Positions 58,052 to 64,000 of a stretch of 64,000 bases of DNA are shown here, one piece after another. Numbering within the stretch: the first letter of the stretch is position 1; every line of letters begins with the position of its first letter. The notes beneath the pieces were generated by a model. The model saw nothing but the letters and a program-made list of their open reading frames with translations, had not been told where the DNA came from and did not search any database. Where the stretch lies: positions 1 to 64,000 of IMG/VR virus record IMGVR_UViG_3300033145_000788; one strand, given 5' to 3'. Origin of the DNA: a virus. Both the position numbers and the translations under genes were made by a program.

Positions 58052-58358
58052 ATATAGGATGTTAGATGCTAAAGTGGCCGACAAGGTGTTTGGTTACGGT
58101 TATATTCCATCTCATTATTCTACCCGGGCAAGATCTACCCTGGTTGTCTGGAACCATTTGGTAAAACAAGGATATGCCCCGGCCTTGATAACGGACGACA
58201 TCACCGGGAAGTTTGCCATGGCCACCGAGGGGGGACAGTCGGTCCAAGTGGATAAGGAAGGCCCGGATTTATTCTGGTTTGTGGTCGAGAAGGGAGACTG
58301 GTACGACACGGTCGGCGAGGCTATATGCCAGTACGCTTTGAAGGTGATAGAGGAGTGA
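58038..58358 (+). CDS. BC1872-like phage ABA-sandwich protein
   Basis: 106 residues from ATG 58038 after GGAGG. KVADKVFGYGYIPSHYST, WNHLVKQGYAPALI, VVEKGDWYDTVGEAICQYAL follow the pattern of the small phage ABA-sandwich family (BC1872-like), whose function is unknown. Confidence 0.65.
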   Translation: MAPNEYRMLDAKVADKVFGYGYIPSHYSTRARSTLVVWNHLVKQGYAPALITDDITGKFAMATEGGQSVQVDKEGPDLFWFVVEKGDWYDTVGEAICQYALKVIEE

Positions 58359-58453
58359 TGTTCTGGGTGATATTCATTGGGGTGGTAGTCGGGATTCCGG
58401 CGGCCCTGGTGGTTGCGATGCTGATAGCCCTGCACCGGATGAAGAAGGAGTGA
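58358..58453 (+). CDS. 31-aa membrane peptide
   Basis: ATG overlaps the upstream stop after AGAGGAG. Nearly the whole peptide is one TM helix (FWVIFIGVVVGIPAALVVAM). First of three consecutive tiny membrane proteins. Confidence 0.5.
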   Translation: MFWVIFIGVVVGIPAALVVAMLIALHRMKKE

Positions 58454-58456
58454 GAG

Positions 58457-58549
58457 ATGGACGGTGTTGAGATGATTTTTTGGTCGGTATCCGGAGGCAT
58501 TATTATATGGGCGGCAATTTTATTTGTCTTGGAGAGATTATGGCCCTAA
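58457..58549 (+). CDS. 30-aa membrane peptide
   Basis: Follows the previous stop by three bases, with AAGGAGTGAG. One TM helix (GGIIIWAAILFVLERLW). Confidence 0.45.
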   Translation: MDGVEMIFWSVSGGIIIWAAILFVLERLWP

Positions 58550-58632
58550 TTATAAGCATTTGCCAGTTGATGATTATCTCTGGCTTGATCCTGATGGGGA
58601 TAAGGTTTTCCCTGGGGCTTTTGGACAGATGA
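58540..58632 (+). CDS. 30-aa membrane peptide
   Basis: Overlaps the previous peptide by 10 nt. MALIISICQLMIISGLILMG forms one TM helix, with a basic residue after it. Third of the set. Confidence 0.4.
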   Translation: MALIISICQLMIISGLILMGIRFSLGLLDR

Positions 58633-58655
58633 TTAATAAAGGAAGAGATTAAATA

Positions 58656-58940
58656 ATGGCTAACTGGAAGAGGGTCGGATTGGGTATTTGGACAGATGAA
58701 TTTCAGCGCATTAAGAGCGGTGAACAGAAGTTTGTGATTGAATGGGATGGGGATGAAAATATTAATATTGGGGATATCCTTGTTTTGGAAGAGGATTCTT
58801 TCGAAGGAAATACGGGAGAAGTGCAGACTGCTGAGGTCACAAGCATTGAAAGAAGAAAATATATTGGCCTCACTGAAGGGTGGATATGCATGTCCATCCG
58901 CCCCATAGAAAACGATTTCAGGGGAGCGAGTAAATTCTGA
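58656..58940 (+). CDS. ASCH/DUF3850-like (PUA-fold) protein, 94 aa
   Basis: EFQRIKSGEQKFVIEWDGDE, INIGDILVLEED and TAEVTSIERRKYIGL match the small beta-barrel ASCH/DUF3850 pattern proposed to bind RNA. Function unproven. Confidence 0.6.
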   Translation: MANWKRVGLGIWTDEFQRIKSGEQKFVIEWDGDENINIGDILVLEEDSFEGNTGEVQTAEVTSIERRKYIGLTEGWICMSIRPIENDFRGASKF

Positions 58941-59125
58941 TGGGAGATAAATACATAATACGATGGACACAGCACAACTTGGAGGGATACGTCCGCCCCG
59001 AGAACGGGGAAGGTTGGGACACCTGGGCTGAGGCCCGGTCCCGGAAGAAAGTCCTGGAGCGGGAACACCTGGGGAGGGAATTCTTCATTGTGACGGTCGA
59101 GGAGAGTTTAAGGGACTTAAAATGA
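58940..59125 (+). CDS. Small protein, 61 aa, paralogue of 59258
   Basis: KYIIRWTQHNLEGYV and EFFIVTVEESL share their pattern with the protein at 59258 (RYVVKWTKDDKVGYL, HFEIVSAEEV). Start overlaps the upstream stop. A small alpha/beta fold of unknown function. Confidence 0.55.
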   Translation: MGDKYIIRWTQHNLEGYVRPENGEGWDTWAEARSRKKVLEREHLGREFFIVTVEESLRDLK

Positions 59126-59253
59126 TAAACACAATAAAATGGATTATTGAATGGAGAGAAATTTTAGCGGGCATAGTTGGAATGATATTGTTACTTATAG
59201 CCGGTGGGTGGATACTAGGTCTTTCATTGGCGGTAATAATATATGGGAGTTAA
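59122..59253 (+). CDS. Single-TM small protein, 43 aa
   Basis: ATG 59122 overlaps the previous stop. Long hydrophobic stretch (ILAGIVGMILLLIAGGWILG). It separates the two paralogous genes. Confidence 0.5.
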   Translation: MINTIKWIIEWREILAGIVGMILLLIAGGWILGLSLAVIIYGS

Positions 59254-59257
59254 AAAA

Positions 59258-59485
59258 ATGAGATACGTTGTAAAATGGACGAAGGACGACAAGGTGGGAT
59301 ACCTATATCCCGATGACGATCCAGAGGGGTATGGTTCTTGGGTAGATGCCAATGTCGGAATGGCTGTTGCCGCAGCGAAAACCGGATACCACTTTGAGAT
59401 TGTTTCGGCTGAGGAAGTACCGGCCGGTCTCCGGAGGCGGCGCGGGACAAAGATAATTGGCCGGGGGGTAAACAGGATAGGATAG
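59258..59485 (+). CDS. Small protein, 75 aa, paralogue of 58940
   Basis: ATG 59258 (in-frame ATG 59243 overlaps the TM gene). RYVVKWTKDDKVGYLYPDDD, then a basic C-terminal extension (GLRRRRGTKIIGRG) absent in the paralogue. Confidence 0.55.
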   Translation: MRYVVKWTKDDKVGYLYPDDDPEGYGSWVDANVGMAVAAAKTGYHFEIVSAEEVPAGLRRRRGTKIIGRGVNRIG

Positions 59486-59496
59486 AAAGGGTAGAA

Positions 59497-59841
59497 ATGA
59501 AACTCCGAAAAGTTAAGAATAAAATCACAAAACTCTCGAAAAGGGCATCGAAATTAAATGTCAGGATGTCAAGAGAAGAAGTGTTTAATCTTCTTGGTTG
59601 GCCGACTTGGGTGGTGATGTCGGGGGATGAGGGGAAGTTGGCTCTTCCCGATCCGGGAATAGAGCTTGAACTTTATTGGAAGAATCCCGGTTGGAGGCCT
59701 GTGGTTGTCCAGTTCGATGAGAGTTATGAAGTTACTGGCTGGGATGAAGGTCGGACCTACTGTGGGGATGACGTCCGTTTGTTTGAACCGTCGGATGAAT
59801 ATTTGTGTAGTAAAGTTGATCCAGCGGAATATTATGAATGA
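59497..59841 (+). CDS. BamE/SmpA-like small protein, 114 aa
   Basis: RMSREEVFNLLGWPTWVV followed by alternating strands resembles the SmpA/OmlA (BamE) fold, but there is no signal peptide or lipobox. Probably cytoplasmic. Function unknown. Confidence 0.5.
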   Translation: MKLRKVKNKITKLSKRASKLNVRMSREEVFNLLGWPTWVVMSGDEGKLALPDPGIELELYWKNPGWRPVVVQFDESYEVTGWDEGRTYCGDDVRLFEPSDEYLCSKVDPAEYYE

Positions 59842-59853
59842 AAGGATAAACCA

Positions 59854-60213
59854 ATGACCCCCGGCAGAGCGATCCGTAAATACTGTATTAATTGTGTCAG
59901 CGGGGTTACCGAAGTAAAAGATTGCCGGGGTGACAAGTGCCTTGGCGGTTTGGGTGGCGAGAACGGAGTCTGCTATCTGTTTCCTTATCGCATGGGCAAG
60001 GGTCGGCCAAGATTAAGAACGATCAAGCGGTTCTGCATAGAATGTCAGGGCGGCGATAAGGAGAGAAAGGTTCAAAAGAAGGAAATTTTGGATGGCGTCA
60101 GGGGATGCCTCTCTACCGATTGCTGGCTTTATCCGTTCCGTATAGGTAAGAACCCGAATATTAAGGACGGGAACCGGAGAGCGGCCCACTTCAAAAAGGT
60201 TAAAAAGGGATAG
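59854..60213 (+). CDS. Cys-rich duplicated protein, 119 aa
   Basis: Two halves are related: IRKYCINCVSGVTEVKDCRG then CYLFPYRMGKGRPR, and IKRFCIECQGGDKE then CLSTDCWLYPFRIGKNP. Each carries four or more Cys, so an internal duplication of a zinc-binding unit is likely. Small phage protein family of unknown function. Confidence 0.65.
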   Translation: MTPGRAIRKYCINCVSGVTEVKDCRGDKCLGGLGGENGVCYLFPYRMGKGRPRLRTIKRFCIECQGGDKERKVQKKEILDGVRGCLSTDCWLYPFRIGKNPNIKDGNRRAAHFKKVKKG

Positions 60214-60291
60214 TTATAGGGGGAAAAAGGGGCTTATTTTTGGTTTTAGCAACCGGGCCTAATAGAAAGGGTAAGGAAAGGGGAATTTTAA

Positions 60292-60741
60292 ATGCAAATG
60301 TCGGATTTACTGATTAAGAATGAGGATGATTACTTAAATGCTCTTGATCGGATTATGCATCTGACGGGAGCCAAGCCGGGATCAGATATGGCTACCGAGC
60401 TATCCCTTTGGAACATAGTGGTTGAGGCGTATGAGAATATGTATGTTCCCTCGGAGAAGGAAAGTAGGGAATGGGCAGTAGGAGAAGGAAGCCTTGGTCC
60501 TAAGGTAGATCTTAAAGATGTGAAAGGTTTAGTTAGGAATATTCAACGAACCCTTAATGATTCCGGCCATTTGCTGAAGGATTTTTCTTGGGAGGCACAA
60601 ACTCATATAAAAGAAGCCCCCACTCGATTTGGGGAAATGCTTCGTTATCCCGCAGGGGTTTCTCATATCTACTTAAATTTGTTCTTTAATCCTGACCAAA
60701 AAGAGTTTGAATTTTATATGAGGAGAGATAATGCCCGCTAA
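60292..60741 (+). CDS. HigA-like N-terminal module protein, 149 aa
   Basis: Residues 7-50 (IKNEDDYLNALDRIMHLTGA and WNIVVEAYENMY) resemble the helical N-terminus of HigA-type antitoxins, but no HTH follows. The C-terminal half is beta/helical and unrecognised. No toxin partner is evident next to it. Confidence 0.5.
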   Translation: MQMSDLLIKNEDDYLNALDRIMHLTGAKPGSDMATELSLWNIVVEAYENMYVPSEKESREWAVGEGSLGPKVDLKDVKGLVRNIQRTLNDSGHLLKDFSWEAQTHIKEAPTRFGEMLRYPAGVSHIYLNLFFNPDQKEFEFYMRRDNAR

Positions 60742-61210
60742 AGATGTAGAGATACTCGGGGCCTTTGTCCGGGACATCATAGTCAGGAAAGACCGAACTC
60801 CGAACCTCTTCATTTCGTTTGAGGAAGGGGAGGTGGTCTCCCTGAATATCACGTTCCGGGATGAGGAGATGGAGGTATGGGCGGACAAGGCCGTTGAAGG
60901 ATGTGTGACCCCCGATGATTTTAACAAAAACTTTCAATGGTTGCGTGAGAATTCTGTTGATTACGCAGGTTTGTGGGTGGCGCTCAAGGACGGGGTTTTA
61001 CTTGGGAACGATGAAAGTCGGGCTAGATTACGTTCGGCTTTGGCGGGTATGCTCAAGGATGTTTTGTTTTTTAAGGTTGAAGATGGTGGGAGCTATGAAT
61101 ATAAATGCCTTCATCCTAATGCCCGGAGGACCCTTGAAATTGGCAGCCGCAAGTTCTGGCGTTGCCCGGATTGCGGTGCGGAAGGAGAGGAGAAATGCCC
61201 TTCCATATAA
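60731..61210 (+). CDS. Unknown protein with C-terminal zinc ribbon, 159 aa
   Basis: Overlaps the upstream gene by 11 nt. Alpha/beta N-terminal part (GAFVRDIIVRKDRTPNLFIS). The C-terminus has YKCLHPNARRTLEIG and WRCPDCGAEGEEKC. Function unknown. Confidence 0.55.
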   Translation: MPAKDVEILGAFVRDIIVRKDRTPNLFISFEEGEVVSLNITFRDEEMEVWADKAVEGCVTPDDFNKNFQWLRENSVDYAGLWVALKDGVLLGNDESRARLRSALAGMLKDVLFFKVEDGGSYEYKCLHPNARRTLEIGSRKFWRCPDCGAEGEEKCPSI

Positions 61211-61380
61211 TGGTTCTGGATAAAAGAACAACCGATTCGACTCCGTATGTTTCTACAAGAGGAATGACCCCGCATTGGAAAGATAAGGAAGAAGCCCAGA
61301 GGACGGCGGACCTTTTGAACGGGTGGAACGTTGGGTTGTACCGGGAGATATATTATTGGGTGAAGGAGATAGAATGCTAA
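61195..61380 (+). CDS. Small protein, 61 aa
   Basis: ATG 61195 after GGAGAGGAG, overlapping the zinc-ribbon gene. PHWKDKEEAQRTADLLNGWN is a common motif of small phage proteins. Unknown function. Confidence 0.5.
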   Translation: MPFHIMVLDKRTTDSTPYVSTRGMTPHWKDKEEAQRTADLLNGWNVGLYREIYYWVKEIEC

Positions 61381-61619
61381 CGAAGAACTTCAAGCTGGAT
61401 AGGAAGAAAGGTCATGATTGGGAAATGATTCTGGCCGTAGATCTGTCGAACGACGTTAAGCTGATGGCTGAGGCGGGATACGTCAAGGAGATAGAAATTA
61501 TTGCCGACGAATTCACCGCATTGATTCTTAAGGAGTTTGGCCTGGAAGCAGGTCGATATGCAAGGACGGAAGACGTGAAGAGGGCAAATGAGATCTTGGT
61601 CAGGGAGAAGGGCAGGTAG
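61374..61619 (+). CDS. Small helical protein, 81 aa
   Basis: ATG 61374 overlaps the previous stop. Acidic helices (LMAEAGYVKEIEIIADEFTA). Unknown. Last gene before a promoter. Confidence 0.5.
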   Translation: MLTKNFKLDRKKGHDWEMILAVDLSNDVKLMAEAGYVKEIEIIADEFTALILKEFGLEAGRYARTEDVKRANEILVREKGR

Positions 61620-61658
61620 CAAATTGATATCATTGAAGAAAAAAAAAGAAAAAAAAGG

Positions 61659-61686
61659 TTGACTCCTATGAAAAAAAGGTTATAAT
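61659..61686 (+). promoter_or_regulatory. Sigma70-like promoter
   Basis: TTGACT 61659-61664, 16 nt, TATAAT 61681-61686. It differs from the seven TTTAAA-type promoters and resembles the one at 10126. Drives the fragment genes and probably terminase. Confidence 0.75.
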
Positions 61687-61717
61687 AGGGCTAAATATAT
61701 GAGAAAAGGAGAAGATC

Positions 61718-61861
61718 ATGTATCTGGTTTCCAAGTGTTGCGTGGGCATCGAGTGTCGGTATCGTGGCAACGGAACGTTCAAGAAGATTAACAAAAGATT
61801 GGGTTTGAAGGAAGATTTCCTGGCCGCTGAGAGTATTGCATCCGCCGACGGGCATGTTTGA
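61718..61861 (+). pseudogene. DUF523-like N-terminal fragment
   Basis: ATG 61718 after AAAGGAGAAG. The 47 residues begin MYLVSKCCVGIECRYRGNG, like the LVSACLLG-x-x-CRYDG start of DUF523 proteins. The frame ends within the start of the next ORF; the remaining ~100 residues of that family are missing. Confidence 0.5.
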
Positions 61862-62363
61862 TCTCTTTTTGGAGAAGGGGAAATGGCCGGATTTCTATCG
61901 CCCCTATTGCCGGGAGATGTTGAGAGGCGTCCTGACGGATTATTATAGAGAACAGGATTTAAACGGAATCGTCGTATTGAGGGGGGAGCGGGCGGAGGAG
62001 AAGTCGAACCAGAGCAAAAGAAGAAACGTTAGATTTATAAAAAGGGATGGGGTGACGTATTTTGCTCCGATCTATTTTAGCAAGAAAGATGCGGGGGAGA
62101 AGATAATAGCCGAGAACGGTCTCCCCGTATGGGAGGGATATGAAAGGGGATTAAAGAGAACGGCATGTAGGATATGCCCCGGACAAAGGACGGTGGCGTA
62201 CGCGGTAATAAGAAAGGATTTCCCCGATATATGGGAAGAGTTAACTTGGTTGGAAAAGAGGTTGGGATTGGGGGTATGGAGAGAGATTAACGGTGTTCGG
62301 GGTTCTTTTAAAGAGATGGCAGATAAGGGGGATATAAATTTATCTAAGAAACCAATGCGTTAA
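61836..62363 (+). pseudogene. PAPS-reductase-like protein lacking its N-terminal half
   Basis: From TTG 61836 (or ATG 61854). HPPTGMFDLFLEKGKWPDFY, PYCREMLR and ACRICPGQ with DFPDIWEELTWLEK match the C-terminal half of the PAPS reductase/PP-ATPase family. The nucleotide-binding SGGKDS loop that should lie ~100 residues upstream is absent. Probably the remnant of a deletion that joined it to the DUF523-like fragment, although a stand-alone function cannot be excluded. Confidence 0.55.
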
Positions 62364-62406
62364 ATGGGACTTATGGGATATTGTGAGGTTTTGATAGGAG
62401 GTAAAA

Positions 62407-62934
62407 ATGAAAAAAAAGACTCTTGCGCGGCCCGGCCATGCCAAAGCTGACTACCAGTTAAAACAGAGGCGGCTCCTGGTCTCGGCGTTGAGGTTGCGGG
62501 GCTTATCTCATCAGGAGATAGCGGATAAGTTAGCCGAGCAGGGGATTTATTCCCCGTGTCGTCTTAAGAAGGAAGAACCCTTGAGCGTGACGACAATCTC
62601 GCACGACTTGAAAATCATAGCAAGGGAATGGCGCGCCGAGATGATCGAGAATATGGATGCGTTAAAGGCAAGGAAGCTGGCCGAGTTCCGAGAGGTGAAG
62701 AAAGCCGCTTGGTCAGGGAAGAATTATATGTCTATTCTCAGGGCGCTTGAGAATGAATGTAAGATATTGGGCCTTTATGACAAGGATAACAGGATTAAGG
62801 TTGACGTGTCTCTAAGGGAGGTTATAGAGGCGCTTCCCGAAGAGCTGAGGACTACCGTGGAGATGGGCTTGATGGAGGCGGTGACAGCGAAGGCGGATGG
62901 AAGCGGCAAAAAAGCAGATATCAGATATCATTGA
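62407..62934 (+). CDS. Putative small terminase subunit
   Basis: 175 residues. An N-terminal HTH (ALRLRGLSHQEIADKLAEQG) is followed by helical segments (about 75-130) suited to oligomerisation. It is directly upstream of and overlapping the large terminase gene, which is the usual place of TerS. It would recognise phage DNA for packaging. Confidence 0.7.
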   Translation: MKKKTLARPGHAKADYQLKQRRLLVSALRLRGLSHQEIADKLAEQGIYSPCRLKKEEPLSVTTISHDLKIIAREWRAEMIENMDALKARKLAEFREVKKAAWSGKNYMSILRALENECKILGLYDKDNRIKVDVSLREVIEALPEELRTTVEMGLMEAVTAKADGSGKKADIRYH

Positions 62935-64000
62935 TGTGATAAAGGGAAAGTTTACGGACGAACAAATCCAAGCGTATCTGGACGACAAGGCGAGCGGTGG
63001 AAACCCCTATTCCAAATACGCCGATGACCCGGTCGGATTCTGCGAGGAGGAGTTGGGTTGTACCCTGACCGATGATATCATTACGATGATGGAGGCCGTC
63101 CGAGATTACAGGGTTGTAATCGCCATATCGGGAAATGCGCCGGGCAAGACGTTTGCTGCCGCTCACATGGCCCATTGGTTTTACAAGTGTTTGCCTAATT
63201 CCCAGGTTATCTTGACGGCCCCGCATCCGGGCGAAGACAATCTAAAGAGAAAGTTGTGGGGGGAGATCGAGAAAGTATTTGGGCATAATCCAATGGTCTT
63301 TAAGGACGACAGGATCGTTACCTTGGAGATTTCCCCGAAGGCCGATAACCGAGATCGTCAATATCGGCATTTTATTCAGGGGATTACGCTTCCGCAGTCG
63401 GGAAGTGAAGAGGAAAAAATTTCGAAACTTTCCGGATCGCATGCCGACAATATTATGTATATTTTGGATGAAGGAGACGCTGTTCCTGAGTGGGCGTTCA
63501 AGGCCATTGATTCTTCGATGTCTGGCGGTAATGCCCGTCTCCTGATTATGTATAACCCGAAGAGGAAAGCCGGTGCCGCCTATAAGAAGATTCGGAGCGG
63601 TCAAGCCCATGTCGTTCGGCTGGATGTGTTGAAACATCCCAATGTTCTGACCGGAAAGATTATCGTCCCGGGCGGGGCAGTTACCCGGGAACAGACGGTT
63701 AAGAGGATCAATGAGTGGACGGAACCTCTCCCAAAGGAATATAAACCGGACGCCACTTGTTGGGAGATTCCTGATTTTCTGGTAGGCGCCACGGCGATAA
63801 GTGATAGTGGGAAGGAATTCCCCCCATTGGAAAAGGAATGGCGGAAGATCAAGGACGCCGAGTTCTATTACATGGTCCTGGGAGAGTATCCGGCGGAAGG
63901 TTCGGATCAGTTAATCGCCCAAGCGGATATAGACAAGGCTGTTTCGAGATGGAAGATTTTCGTGGCCGAACACGGAAAGGAACACGACATAAGACCAGTT
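62897..64000 (+). CDS. Terminase large subunit, 3' partial
   Basis: Runs off the window end; 368 codons are visible from ATG 62897. The Walker A-like motif is SGNAPGKT (78-85), and Walker B is NIMYILDEGD (near 188-197) with coupling motif LLIMYNPKR. The nuclease domain would lie beyond the window apart from its start. The ATPase pumps DNA into capsids. The start overlaps the TerS gene by 38 nt, an unusually long overlap. Confidence 0.85.
   Translation, partial: MEAAKKQISDIIDVIKGKFTDEQIQAYLDDKASGGNPYSKYADDPVGFCEEELGCTLTDDIITMMEAVRDYRVVIAISGNAPGKTFAAAHMAHWFYKCLPNSQVILTAPHPGEDNLKRKLWGEIEKVFGHNPMVFKDDRIVTLEISPKADNRDRQYRHFIQGITLPQSGSEEEKISKLSGSHADNIMYILDEGDAVPEWAFKAIDSSMSGGNARLLIMYNPKRKAGAAYKKIRSGQAHVVRLDVLKHPNVLTGKIIVPGGAVTREQTVKRINEWTEPLPKEYKPDATCWEIPDFLVGATAISDSGKEFPPLEKEWRKIKDAEFYYMVLGEYPAEGSDQLIAQADIDKAVSRWKIFVAEHGKEHDIRPV

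Noticed and set aside
1-64000. Genome-wide stop-codon reassignment
   Set aside because: TAA, TAG and TGA all end intact, tightly packed genes with recognised C-termini. The few internal stops are isolated.
1-64000. tRNA or rRNA genes
   Set aside because: No segment with a tRNA-like T-arm and acceptor stem was seen by eye; a tRNAscan run would settle this.
1-64000. Lysogeny module (integrase, attachment site)
   Set aside because: No recombinase apart from the Tas-like proteins and homing endonuclease, and no repressor/antirepressor pair recognised in this window.

Overview
This window is most simply read as part of the genome of an uncultured tailed bacteriophage (Caudoviricetes). It has tail genes at the left edge, an amidase/holin lysis module, a nearly complete phage-encoded replisome, and terminase genes at the right edge (small subunit, then a large subunit cut by the window end). 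Every gene is on the + strand except two homing-endonuclease-type ORFs. No integrase, tRNA or rRNA gene was seen. Start signals are Shine-Dalgarno (GGAGG-type) and promoters are sigma70-like, so the host is bacterial. Its identity cannot be read from the sequence; two lipoprotein precursors hint at a diderm host but do not prove it.

Layout: 1-5100 tail tip / receptor-binding genes. 5100-8670 lysis (amidase, holin), a membrane-anchored protease and a phosphoesterase, closed by a strong terminator. 8700-9950 a nucleotidase and an HTH protein. 9950-14370 many small accessory genes behind a sigma70-type promoter with a palindromic operator, with a candidate ~270-nt structured RNA at 11231-11503. 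14350-28290 replication core: UvsW-like helicase, a candidate UGA-containing (selenocysteine) glutaredoxin-like gene, an initiator-like protein, DnaB helicase, DnaG primase, a DNA methyltransferase, two tandem sliding clamps and a clamp loader. 28289-30710 a second methyltransferase gene that is frameshifted and invaded by two homing-endonuclease-type elements. 30707-34039 a DNA polymerase III alpha subunit fused to a family-4 uracil-DNA glycosylase. 34040-40725 two TIGR-Tas-like loci interleaved with SSB and RecA genes. 40733-47772 a 5'-3' exonuclease, a nuclease-like protein and an SbcCD complex whose SbcC subunit is split into separate genes. 48639-55113 a block with radical SAM proteins, a glycosyltransferase, a hexapeptide acyltransferase and a GNAT acetyltransferase. 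55114-62363 small accessory genes. 62407-64000 terminase.

The most notable system is at 34117-40725. Two proteins with an IS110/Nop-like C-terminal domain (one with an N-terminal HNH-like motif, one with a RuvC/IS110-like DxxDA motif) are each flanked on both sides by arrays with an exact 36-bp period: an 8-bp repeat, a 10-bp variable block, a second 8-bp repeat and a second 10-bp variable block. This is the architecture of TIGR-Tas (tandem interspaced guide RNA) systems, here present twice in one phage with two different repeat sequences and two different nuclease types.

Seven near-identical promoters (TTTAAA, 17 nt, TATAAT inside TATTATATAATATAGGTA) head the successive blocks, including the first TIGR array, so the genome appears to be run as a regulon. 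Several genes carry frameshifts or in-frame stops (2061-2070, 11652, 16396, 21277-21590, 22274, 28403); most look like decay or indels, but the UGA at 16396 has features of recoding.
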